A stretch of 5,940 nucleotides of DNA, taken from NCBI GenBank assembly GCA_016929815.1, contig JAFGIC010000470.1:1-5940 (forward strand), written 5' to 3'. Source of the DNA: Deltaproteobacteria bacterium. Lineage in GTDB: Bacteria; Desulfobacterota; DSM-4660; Desulfatiglandales; HGW-15. A model generated the notes under the pieces. That model did no database searches, was not told where the DNA came from, and saw nothing but the letters and a program-made list of their open reading frames with translations. Every line of letters begins with the position of its first letter. Position 1 is the first letter of the stretch. The position numbers were made by a program, and so were the translations under genes. Shown one piece after another: positions 1 through 5,940 of the stretch.

Positions 1-705
1 ATAGCCGATATATGCGGCGTCGCAAGAAGCACCGTATCCTACTGGATTGCTGCAAAATCCCTGACTGCGCGACGTTTCGGAAGGAAACACATGGTCTCCG
101 TAAAAGACCTTGTCCCTTTCCTGGAGGCTGCGGGGCATCCGATCCCTCAACCGCTCCTGGAGAAGACAGAGGGGGTATATCACAGGGGTTTCAAACCCTT
201 TAAACACTGCTGGGACTACTGGGCAAGGGATGGCCGGGAAGAATGCTGCAAAAAATGTCCTGTATTTTTACACAGTCTGAAGGAATGTTTTACAGCCGGA
301 TGCGCCGCTGAGCAGAGGTGCCGCGCAGACTGCTCAGAGTGCAGTTATTTTGAAGAGCATTATGCCCCTTTAATGGCATTTATTCATCAGATCAAGAATC
401 CTGCCGCCATTTACAAGGATCTGTTTATATGGTCCGGAAACAAGGCCTGGGCGGACCTTTGCGGCGTGGATACAAAGAGCCTGATAGGCGCAGGCGCTGA
501 GGAATTCATTCATCCCGAATCGTTAAAGAATATTATCAACTATGACAAAAAGATACGCATGGACAACAGCTCAGAGGTCCTGCACCTCGACCTGATTTTT
601 ACGACCGTAAACAATAAAAAGATAAAGACTGATCTGTCAATAAGCCCGCTTAAAAAGCCTGAGGGAACCTGGCTTGTTGTCGTGGAAAGACAGTATGAGC
701 CGTAA
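1..705 (+). CDS. HTH / cysteine-rich / PAS-like sensory protein (5' end outside window)
   Basis: The frame is open from base 1, so the true start lies upstream. The ATG at position 91 is internal, because the 30 codons before it encode a good excisionase/MerR-like helix-turn-helix (ICGVARSTVSYWI, then an RRFGRKHMVSVKDLVPFL wing-like segment). Numbering from the window edge, residues 1-45 are this DNA-binding-like domain. Residues 70-114 hold nine cysteines (70, 82, 83, 86, 96, 101, 107, 111, 114), opening with HCWDYW and followed by CCKKCP. This resembles the CW...CxxCP modules of delta-proteobacterial signalling proteins and probably binds zinc or an Fe-S cluster. Residues about 122-230 look like a PAS domain (NPAAIYKD, then NKAWADLCGV, ending in WLVVVER). 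No membrane segment is seen. It overlaps the kinase gene by 11 bases, so it is probably an input component or transcription factor of the same pathway. The role is inferred; target DNA and ligand are unknown. Confidence 0.8.
   Translation: MADICGVARSTVSYWIAAKSLTARRFGRKHMVSVKDLVPFLEAAGHPIPQPLLEKTEGVYHRGFKPFKHCWDYWARDGREECCKKCPVFLHSLKECFTAGCAAEQRCRADCSECSYFEEHYAPLMAFIHQIKNPAAIYKDLFIWSGNKAWADLCGVDTKSLIGAGAEEFIHPESLKNIINYDKKIRMDNSSEVLHLDLIFTTVNNKKIKTDLSISPLKKPEGTWLVVVERQYEP
684..689 (+). promoter_or_regulatory. Ribosome binding site deciding the kinase start
   Basis: GGAAAG lies five bases before the ATG at 695, inside the end of the upstream gene. It favours ATG 695 over the in-frame TTG at 674, which would give seven extra residues, and over the ATG at 734, whose nearest purine run (GAGAGGG) is further away. 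Confidence 0.5.
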
Positions 706-2041
706 CCGTACGGCTGAGAGGGATCACATTAAGATGCAACTGATCGACATATCGGCACAAAGTGTTGACTGTGAACCTGCCGCAGGCAGGATGGGAATGG
801 GTTCTCTTCCGATTGATCCCGGCGCTATCCTGATAGAGGCGGAGAGCCGATACAGGTCCTTTTTTGATAATATTGAACAGGGGTATTATGAGATAGACCT
901 TCAGGGTAATTTTATCTTTTTAAACGAATTTGTCTGCGGGATATTAGGCCGCACCACGGATGAGCTGTACAAAAGCAGTTACAGAAAATTCATGGACAGG
1001 GAAAACGCCAAGCTTGCGCGTCGGATCTTTAATGATGTGCTTGAAACTGAAAAACCCATGGTAGGGTGCGTCTTTGAGATTATCAGAAAAGACGGTAAAA
1101 AGCGCCAGGTAGGCCTCTCCATATGCCTGATGAAGGACCCCTGCGGCAGAAAGACAGGGTTTAGGGGCATTGCCAGAGATATATCGGAGCGTAAAAGCCT
1201 TGAGGCGCAGCAGAGACACGCGCAGAAGCTTGAATCCATAGGCCGGCTGGCCGCAGGAATCGCCCATGAGATCAATACGCCCATTCAATATACGACAGAC
1301 AACACACGGTTTCTACAGGATTCATTTAAAGAGATAGATGCGGTTTTAGAGTGTTTCAACAGGCTTTACAAAACGGCAAAGGCGGGTCTTTCCACAGGGG
1401 CGGCTATCCATGAGATCGAGACGGTAATTTCCGAAACAGATCTTGAATACCTGAGAGAGGAGATACCCAAGGCAATAGGGCAATCCCTGGAAGGGCTGGA
1501 TAATGTGGCAAAGATAGTGTCTGCCATGAAGCAGTTCTCGCATCCGGGCACGGATGAGAAGGAATATGCGGATATCAACAGGGCCATACAGAGCACAATA
1601 ACAATATCGCGGAATGAATGGAAATACGTGGCGGATATGACGACAGACCTTGACACTGACCTGCCGCTCATACCGTGCCTGATCGGTGAATTCAACCAGG
1701 TCATACTGAATATTATCATCAATGCGGCCCATGCGATAGGAGATGCCGCCGATATAAAATCGGGGGGAAAGGGTCTTATCAAGGTCACGACACGCCGACA
1801 GGGCCCCTGGGCCGAAATCCGGATAAGCGATACGGGTCCGGGGATACCGAAGGAGATCAGGGACAAGGTCTTCGAACCTTTCTTTACCACCAAGGAGGTG
1901 GGTAAAGGCTCAGGTCAGGGACTGGCCATATCCCATTCCGTCATCGTCAATAAACACGGCGGATCCATAGAATTTGAAACGGAGATAAATCACGGGACTA
2001 CAATGATCATCAGGCTCCCGATAGGCGAAGGAAATGGATAA
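695..2041 (+). CDS. Soluble PAS-domain sensor histidine kinase
   Basis: Encodes 448 residues from ATG 695. After an unrecognised N-terminal stretch of about 48 residues comes a PAS/PAC domain (about 49-168, from AESRYRSFFDNI to GIARDISERK). The dimerisation/phosphoacceptor domain carries the H-box HEINTPIQ with the phosphorylated histidine at residue 191. The ATPase domain shows the N-box (catalytic Asn343 in NIIINAAHAI), the G1 box DTGPGIP (Asp379), an F-box-like FEPFFTTK and the G2 loop GKGSGQGLAIS. All residues needed for autophosphorylation are present. About 150 residues separate the H-box from the N-box, longer than in a minimal kinase, consistent with the extended helical hairpin of HEINTPIQ-type kinases. 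There is no transmembrane segment or receiver domain, so it should sense a cytoplasmic signal and pass phosphate to separate receivers. The next two genes encode three of these. It overlaps both neighbours, by 11 and 8 bases, implying coupled translation. The PAS ligand cannot be told from sequence. Confidence 0.95.
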   Translation: MSRNRTAERDHIKMQLIDISAQSVDCEPAAGRMGMGSLPIDPGAILIEAESRYRSFFDNIEQGYYEIDLQGNFIFLNEFVCGILGRTTDELYKSSYRKFMDRENAKLARRIFNDVLETEKPMVGCVFEIIRKDGKKRQVGLSICLMKDPCGRKTGFRGIARDISERKSLEAQQRHAQKLESIGRLAAGIAHEINTPIQYTTDNTRFLQDSFKEIDAVLECFNRLYKTAKAGLSTGAAIHEIETVISETDLEYLREEIPKAIGQSLEGLDNVAKIVSAMKQFSHPGTDEKEYADINRAIQSTITISRNEWKYVADMTTDLDTDLPLIPCLIGEFNQVILNIIINAAHAIGDAADIKSGGKGLIKVTTRRQGPWAEIRISDTGPGIPKEIRDKVFEPFFTTKEVGKGSGQGLAISHSVIVNKHGGSIEFETEINHGTTMIIRLPIGEGNG

Positions 2042-3272
2042 ACAGGAAAAGAGCATAGAGAGGAGCATCCTTTTCGTGGATGATGAGCCCAGGGTCCTCA
2101 GCGGTCTTGAACGGATGCTGAGACCCATGAGGCACGTCTGGACCATGTCCTTTGCCCGGAGCGGACGGGAGGCACTGGACCTTTTAAAGGAGCGCCATTT
2201 TGACGCGGTTGTCACCGATATTCGAATGCCTGTAATGAACGGGCTGGAGCTGCTCTCGGAGGTCAAGAGGCTTTATCCTGACACGGTGCGCATAATATTG
2301 TCCGGCGAGTCGGATCGGGAGATGACCTTGAAGGCCGTGAATGTCTCCCACCAGTTTCTGAACAAGCCTTGCAATACTGAGACACTTAAGGATGCCATAA
2401 CAAGGGTGGGGAACCTTTCTCTCCTTTTGCAGAAGGACTCCATCAAGGCCATGGTTTCAAAGATGGATTCACTGCCCAGCCTTCCGTCCCTTTACATGGA
2501 GATCATGCAGGAGATACAGTCAAAGGATTCATCGATCAAGAAGATAGGCGACATCATCGGCAGGGACCTGGCCATGACGGCAAAGATTCTCCAGCTGGTA
2601 AATTCCTCCTATTTCAGTCTGCCCCGTCACATATCCAGCCCTGAGCAGGCCGTGTTTCTTCTCGGGCTGGACACGATCAAATCCCTTGTGCTTTCAATAC
2701 AGCTGTTTTCCCGGTTCAAGCTTAAGAACATGACGGAAGATTATCTGAAAAGGCTCTGGGATCACAGCATGAACACGGCACAGTCATCAAAGAGGATCGC
2801 GGGACAGGAGAAACAGGAGCAGGTTGTCATTGACAATTCATTCATGGCCGGCCTTCTTCATGATTCAGGCAAGCTGGTGATGGCCTCATGTTTTGGCGAG
2901 CAATACGGCGAACTGGTCTCCTCGGTAAAGGATAACGGTTTTATCGCGAAAAAAGAAAAGGAGATCTTTGACGTGACACATGCAGAGGCAGGCGCCTATC
3001 TGATGGGTTTATGGGGGCTGCCCCATTCTATTATCGAGGCTATCGCGTTTCACCATACACCCGGCAGGTCTATGACCGGACATTTTACGCCCCTGACCGC
3101 CGTTTATATCGCGGATATCCTGGAACAGGAAAAATCGGGGCCTTTCACGGACAAATCGGAACTTGAGATAGACTATGAGTATCTGTCGGCAATGGAGTTA
3201 AGATCGTCATATCCCTTCCCGGATAGGATGGGATCGGACGTATTAGGAGAGGTGATGGCCTATGGAGGATAA
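2034..3272 (+). CDS. Response regulator, receiver plus HDOD domain
   Basis: Encodes 412 residues. Residues 11-125 form a receiver with the acidic pair Asp16/Asp17, phosphoacceptor Asp62 (VVTDIRMP), switch residue Ser90 and Lys111 (NKPC). All positions needed for phosphorylation are present. Residues about 140-345 form an HDOD domain, seen in SLPSLPSLYMEI, the ILQLVNSSYF segment, LWDHS, AGLLHDSGKLV and FHHTPG. HDOD domains are HD-superfamily relatives that usually serve signalling rather than proven hydrolysis. Here His244, the His276-Asp277 pair, His316 and His340/His341 are present, so metal binding is conceivable. A C-terminal tail of about 65 residues has no domain I recognise. The start overlaps the kinase stop by eight bases, which makes this the prime candidate partner of that kinase. 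The output is unknown; HDOD regulators elsewhere are linked to motility, development and c-di-GMP-related signalling. Confidence 0.93.
   Translation: MDKQEKSIERSILFVDDEPRVLSGLERMLRPMRHVWTMSFARSGREALDLLKERHFDAVVTDIRMPVMNGLELLSEVKRLYPDTVRIILSGESDREMTLKAVNVSHQFLNKPCNTETLKDAITRVGNLSLLLQKDSIKAMVSKMDSLPSLPSLYMEIMQEIQSKDSSIKKIGDIIGRDLAMTAKILQLVNSSYFSLPRHISSPEQAVFLLGLDTIKSLVLSIQLFSRFKLKNMTEDYLKRLWDHSMNTAQSSKRIAGQEKQEQVVIDNSFMAGLLHDSGKLVMASCFGEQYGELVSSVKDNGFIAKKEKEIFDVTHAEAGAYLMGLWGLPHSIIEAIAFHHTPGRSMTGHFTPLTAVYIADILEQEKSGPFTDKSELEIDYEYLSAMELRSSYPFPDRMGSDVLGEVMAYGG
3245..3255 (+). promoter_or_regulatory. Strong ribosome binding site for the double-receiver gene
   Basis: AGGAGAGGTGA sits six bases before the ATG at 3262, within the last codons of the HDOD gene. 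It is one of the two best Shine-Dalgarno matches in the window. It supports this start despite the 11-base overlap, and suggests the regulator is made in good amount. Confidence 0.7.
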
Positions 3273-4365
3273 GATCCTTTTTGTAGATGATGACTCAAAT
3301 ATCCTTGACGCCTACAGGAGACAGTTGAAAAGGCAGTTCCATGTGGACACTGCCCTGGGAGCGGAAGAAGGCCTTAACGCTATTGCAAACAATGGCCCCT
3401 TTGCCGTGATTGTGTCTGATCTCCGCATGCCCGGGATGGATGGAAATCAATTCCTGTCGCGTGTAAAAGACGTGGCGCCGGAAAGCGTAAGGATGATGCT
3501 GACCGGTTTTGCCGATCTCAAGACCGCCATGGATGCCATAAACCGCGGGCATATATTCAGGCTCCTTACAAAGCCCTGCGCCAGGGAGATCTTAGCAGAG
3601 GCCCTTTCAGAAGGGATCGAGCAGTATAATAAAAATGTCAGTATGTCGGAAAGCGCCTCTAATGAGGTGCATCCCAGGGGAATGAAGAAGGTGCTTATTG
3701 TGGACGATGACCGTGTAATGCTCAGGGTCATAACAAACGGGTTAAAGAACCATGCCGAGCTGGAGCTTATTACGGCATTGAACGGCAGAGAGGCAATTGA
3801 CCTGCTGAAAAGCCTCGATATAGATATGGTCGTGACTGATCTTTACATGCCTGATGTAAACGGCCTTCAGCTGCTTTCACATATGAACAGAAACCATCCC
3901 GGCATCCCGGTTGTTGTGCTTACAGGACGGGGATCAAGGGTGATTGAGGACAAGGTAAAGGCGCTTGGCGATTTCCAATACTTTGAAAAACCGCTGGATA
4001 TGAATGTCCTTGGCGAGACCATTCTAAAGGCCCTTTACGCAAGGCCTGCGGGACAGATCCACGGGATAAGCACGTCTTCCTTCCTTCAGCTGATAGACAT
4101 AGAGGAGAAAATATGCACCCTGAAGATAAGATCCGGAAAGAGGCTGGGCTATCTGTATTTTTATAAGGGCGAACTGACGGCCGCCGAGACGGGAAATCTG
4201 ACGGGGGAAAAGGCTGCCTTTGAAATTATCAGCTGGGAAAATAGTGTGATAGAGATTGAAAATGTGTGCAAAAAGACAGGGAAGGAGATCAACAAGTCTC
4301 TGATGCATATACTCATGGAGGGCGCCAGGATGAGGGATGAATTGAAAAGGGGAGCAATGAATTAG
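3262..4365 (+). CDS. Tandem-receiver response regulator with C-terminal PATAN-like (DUF4388) domain
   Basis: Encodes 367 residues in three modules. Receiver 1 (about 4-120) has Asp9/Asp10, phosphoacceptor Asp53 (VSDLRMPGMDG), Thr81 (MLTGFAD) and Lys104 (LTKPC). Receiver 2 (about 142-258) has Asp148/Asp149, phosphoacceptor Asp193 (VTDLYMPDVNG), Thr221 (VLTGRGS) and Lys243 (FEKPLD). Both look fully competent. A linker of about 20 residues rich in Ser and Glu separates them. Residues about 266-360 match the PATAN/DUF4388 pattern: a helix with FLQLIDIEEK, a strand CTLKIRSG, then GYLYFYKGELTAAETGN and GEKAAFEIISW. PATAN domains are non-DNA-binding protein interaction modules. In cyanobacterial PATAN-receiver proteins they contact type IV pilus machinery, although there the PATAN usually precedes the receiver. 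The gene lies between the HDOD regulator, which it overlaps, and the ATPase gene one base away, so it is a plausible link from phosphorelay to the downstream ATPase/GTPase pair. That link is inference. Confidence 0.9.
   Translation: MEDKILFVDDDSNILDAYRRQLKRQFHVDTALGAEEGLNAIANNGPFAVIVSDLRMPGMDGNQFLSRVKDVAPESVRMMLTGFADLKTAMDAINRGHIFRLLTKPCAREILAEALSEGIEQYNKNVSMSESASNEVHPRGMKKVLIVDDDRVMLRVITNGLKNHAELELITALNGREAIDLLKSLDIDMVVTDLYMPDVNGLQLLSHMNRNHPGIPVVVLTGRGSRVIEDKVKALGDFQYFEKPLDMNVLGETILKALYARPAGQIHGISTSSFLQLIDIEEKICTLKIRSGKRLGYLYFYKGELTAAETGNLTGEKAAFEIISWENSVIEIENVCKKTGKEINKSLMHILMEGARMRDELKRGAMN
4345..4354 (+). promoter_or_regulatory. Probable ribosome binding site of the MinD/FlhG-like gene
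   Basis: AAAAGGGGAG ends 12 bases before the ATG at 4367, a long but tolerable spacing. The start is fixed mainly by the protein, because MARIITVTSGKGGVGKT begins directly at the first strand of the P-loop fold. The upstream stop codon is only one base before it, so re-initiation by terminating ribosomes is likely. Confidence 0.45.
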
Positions 4366-4366
4366 G

Positions 4367-5455
4367 ATGGCGAGAATTATTACGGTAACGAGCGGAAAGG
4401 GTGGCGTAGGCAAGACAAATCTAAGCGTTAATCTCGCGCTGTATCTTGCAGAACAGGGATCTCGCACCTGCCTTTTTGACGCGGACATGGGGCTTGCAAA
4501 CACAGATATAATCCTGGGGATTTATCCCGATCTGACACTGGAAGATGTGATGCTGGAGAAGATCCCTGTCAGGGATATCCTGGTAAAAGACTATATGGGT
4601 ATTGATATTGTGCCGGGCAGCAGCGGCCTGGAAAGGATGGCGAATCCCAGGCCTGAGGAACTTGATTACCTGACTAAGGCGCTGTCTGAGCTTGAAGGCT
4701 ATGATTTTCTTCTTATTGACACCTCTGCCGGCATATCAAGAAACGTCGTCTCATTCTGTATGGCATCATCGGAGATAATCATGGTCGTAACGCCTGAGCC
4801 GACCTCTTTAACCGACGCCTATTCTCTTCTTAAGATCCTTGCCCTAAACGGATTGAAAGGCTCGGTTATGGTAGCGGTAAATCAGTGCAGGAACCTGGAG
4901 GTCTCAAGCCTGGTATATTCAAAATTCAAGGCCGCTGTTGAAAAATATCTGCCCGTCAAGATATCACCCCTTGGGACAATCCTTATGGATGATCATGTAC
5001 AGGAGGCGGTGAAAAAACAAAAGCCGTTTATTTCACTTTTCCCTGACAGCAACGCGGCAAAGGGAATTAAAAATATGGGGAGGCATCTTTTAAAAAGGGA
5101 CAAGAGTGAGTTTAATGATTTCAGCGTCAATTCCTTCTGGACCAGGTTCCTTAAACTTTTTATGGATCCCTTGCAGCTCGGCATTCCCAGGAAGGCCAAA
5201 GAAGAGCCGGGGCGCGAAAATGTCATTGCGGCAAGGACCAATGAATCCGTGGCAAAGCCTGAAAGGGCAGGGGTTATTTCGAGACCGGCCGACCAGGCGC
5301 TTAAGGCAGCTGAGAAGCCGAAAAGGTCCGGGGAATCCGAAGTAAATGATATCCCGCTTATTTTGGAAAGACTTACACAGGGGATATCAAATATCTCAAC
5401 GGAACTCAGCGCCATAAGGGAGATACTTGAAAATAATTACAGGGCAATGCCTTAA
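4367..5455 (+). CDS. MinD/FlhG-like P-loop ATPase with C-terminal extension
   Basis: Encodes 362 residues. The deviant Walker A motif GKGGVGKT (residues 10-17, signature Lys11 and Lys16), the switch I segment FDADMGLANTD (Asp38, Asp40) and Walker B LLIDTSAGIS (Asp118) define a MinD/ParA-class ATPase. VTPEPTSLTDAY (about 141-152) and VQEAVKKQKPF are typical of the FlhG/YlxH branch. Such ATPases dimerise with ATP on membranes and place other complexes in the cell. The N-terminus starts at the P-loop and lacks the extra DQAxxLR-type segment that lets FlhG activate FlhF. After the ATPase core, NSFWTRFLKLF (about 256-265) is an amphipathic stretch resembling MinD-type membrane-targeting helices. 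A charged linker (about 275-328) and a heptad-patterned helix (331-356) follow. No flagellar gene is visible. The neighbour is an MglA GTPase, so a role in polarity rather than flagellar number is possible. The family assignment is firm; the exact cargo is unknown. Confidence 0.9.
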   Translation: MARIITVTSGKGGVGKTNLSVNLALYLAEQGSRTCLFDADMGLANTDIILGIYPDLTLEDVMLEKIPVRDILVKDYMGIDIVPGSSGLERMANPRPEELDYLTKALSELEGYDFLLIDTSAGISRNVVSFCMASSEIIMVVTPEPTSLTDAYSLLKILALNGLKGSVMVAVNQCRNLEVSSLVYSKFKAAVEKYLPVKISPLGTILMDDHVQEAVKKQKPFISLFPDSNAAKGIKNMGRHLLKRDKSEFNDFSVNSFWTRFLKLFMDPLQLGIPRKAKEEPGRENVIAARTNESVAKPERAGVISRPADQALKAAEKPKRSGESEVNDIPLILERLTQGISNISTELSAIREILENNYRAMP

Positions 5456-5457
5456 AC

Positions 5458-5465
5458 AGGGAGGT
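5458..5465 (+). promoter_or_regulatory. Ribosome binding site deciding a TTG start for mglA-like gene
   Basis: AGGGAGGT lies in the 14-base gap after the ATPase gene and four bases before TTG 5470. No ATG, GTG or TTG occurs in frame between this site and the conserved FINIKKKEV segment apart from that TTG. The predicted first residues (M/L-AFIN) match the MSFIN start of Myxococcus-type MglA. Confidence 0.8.
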
Positions 5466-5469
5466 AGCT

Positions 5470-5940
5470 TTGGCTTTTATCAACATAAAAAAGAAAGAGG
5501 TTCAGGCCAAGATTGTCTATTACGGGCCCGGCAGGGGTGGAAAGACAACCAATCTTGAGTTCATTTACAGTAAGTTCAAGAAAGGAGCGAGGTCCGAGAT
5601 GGTGACAATCAAGACGGACGGCGATCGCACCCTATTCTTTGATTTTCTGCCCCTGAGCGCAGGAAAGATCAAAGACTACACGGTCAAGGTCCAGCTGTAC
5701 ACGGTTCCCGGACAGGTTATTTACAATGAAACCAGGAGGCTTGTTCTGCGTGGCGTTGACGGGATTGTCTTTGTGGCCGATTCCATGAGCCTGAGAAAGG
5801 AAAAGAATCTCATAAGCCTCAAGAATCTCCAGGAGAATCTGAGCACCTATAAAAAGAGTATCTTCCAGATACCATTGGTGATCCAGTATAACAAAAGGGA
5901 TCTGGAAGCTGAAGGCATACCCCTGACGCCGGTCAATGTG
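5470..5940 (+). CDS. mglA: MglA-family small Ras-like GTPase (3' end outside window)
   Basis: The first 157 codons are present, of roughly 195 usual for MglA; the rest lies beyond the window. It starts at TTG behind a strong ribosome binding site. The P-loop is GPGRGGKT (residues 19-26). The switch I region TDGDRTLFFDFLPL contains Arg53, which matches the intrinsic arginine finger of MglA, and Thr54. Switch II is YTVPGQ, with Thr78 where most Ras proteins have Asp and catalytic Gln82. The base-recognition motif is NKRD (141-144). These positions coincide with Myxococcus/Thermus MglA numbering as I recall it. MglA is a GTP switch that marks the leading pole and drives type IV pilus or gliding motility, and is turned off by the roadblock protein MglB. 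No mglB is in view; it could follow downstream. The gene sits 14 bases after the MinD/FlhG-like ATPase in the same operon. Family identity is secure; which MglA subgroup and which output it controls are not. Confidence 0.92.
   Translation, partial: MAFINIKKKEVQAKIVYYGPGRGGKTTNLEFIYSKFKKGARSEMVTIKTDGDRTLFFDFLPLSAGKIKDYTVKVQLYTVPGQVIYNETRRLVLRGVDGIVFVADSMSLRKEKNLISLKNLQENLSTYKKSIFQIPLVIQYNKRDLEAEGIPLTPVNV

Noticed and set aside
12..203. A 63-residue plus-strand open frame at the left edge
   Set aside because: It overlaps the well-supported helix-turn-helix frame, has an arbitrary composition and shows no recognisable motif.
674..694. TTG at 674 as the kinase start
   Set aside because: It would add seven residues without domain content. 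ATG 695 has GGAAAG at suitable spacing and is the simpler choice, although TTG 674 cannot be excluded.
776..790. Small inverted repeat around CCTGCCGCAGG
   Set aside because: A five-base stem with a one-base loop inside a coding region, with no U-tract, is too short to be a terminator or operator.
1366..1893. Long minus-strand open frame of 175 residues opposite the kinase
   Set aside because: It lies antisense to conserved kinase motifs (H-box to F-box), has no plausible domain and is explained by codon bias of the real gene. The other minus-strand frames at 944-1288, 979-1284, 1346-1732, 1910-2266, 3295-3552, 3447-3731, 4024-4503 and 4993-5415 were dismissed for the same reason.
5106..5345. 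A 79-residue plus-strand open frame within the ATPase gene
   Set aside because: It is a shifted-frame shadow of the linker-coding part of the ATPase gene, with no ribosome binding site or motif.
4367..5455. Calling the ATPase a bona fide FlhG or a ParA partition protein
   Set aside because: There are no flagellar genes, parB-like gene or centromere-like repeats, and the FlhF-activating N-terminal segment is absent. Only the broader MinD/FlhG-like family name is supported.

Overview
The window is one compact, entirely plus-strand gene run of six genes, with the first open at the left edge and the last open at the right edge. Neighbouring genes overlap by 8 to 11 bases or are separated by 1 or 14 bases, so they are very probably one operon. 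There is no non-coding stretch longer than about 15 bases, and I see no promoter, terminator, RNA gene, repeat array or mobile element.

Layout: (1) 1-705, the 3' part of a protein with an excisionase/MerR-like helix-turn-helix, a block of nine cysteines and a PAS-like domain; (2) 695-2041, a soluble PAS histidine kinase; (3) 2034-3272, a response regulator with receiver plus HDOD domains; (4) 3262-4365, two receivers followed by a PATAN-like (DUF4388) domain; (5) 4367-5455, a MinD/FlhG-type deviant Walker ATPase with a possible membrane-targeting helix and a coiled-coil tail; (6) 5470-5940+, an MglA-type small Ras-like GTPase starting at TTG, cut by the window end.

The most likely source is a deltaproteobacterial (Desulfobacterota-like) or related Gram-negative bacterium. 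The reasons are the HEINTPIQ-type kinase, REC-HDOD and multi-REC-PATAN regulators, the CW...CP cysteine module and an MglA of the Myxococcus type. This is a judgement from protein style, not from a search.

How the genes may work together (inference): the Cys/PAS protein and the PAS kinase sense a cytoplasmic cue. The kinase feeds up to three receiver domains on two regulators. The output is passed to a spatial module made of a MinD/FlhG-like ATPase and an MglA polarity GTPase. In Myxococcus, MglA sets the leading pole and works with receiver proteins such as RomR, and in cyanobacteria PATAN-receiver proteins act on type IV pilus motors. A phosphorelay-controlled polarity or surface-motility switch is therefore the most attractive reading. 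No pilus, flagellar or mglB gene is visible in the window, so the output remains unproven.
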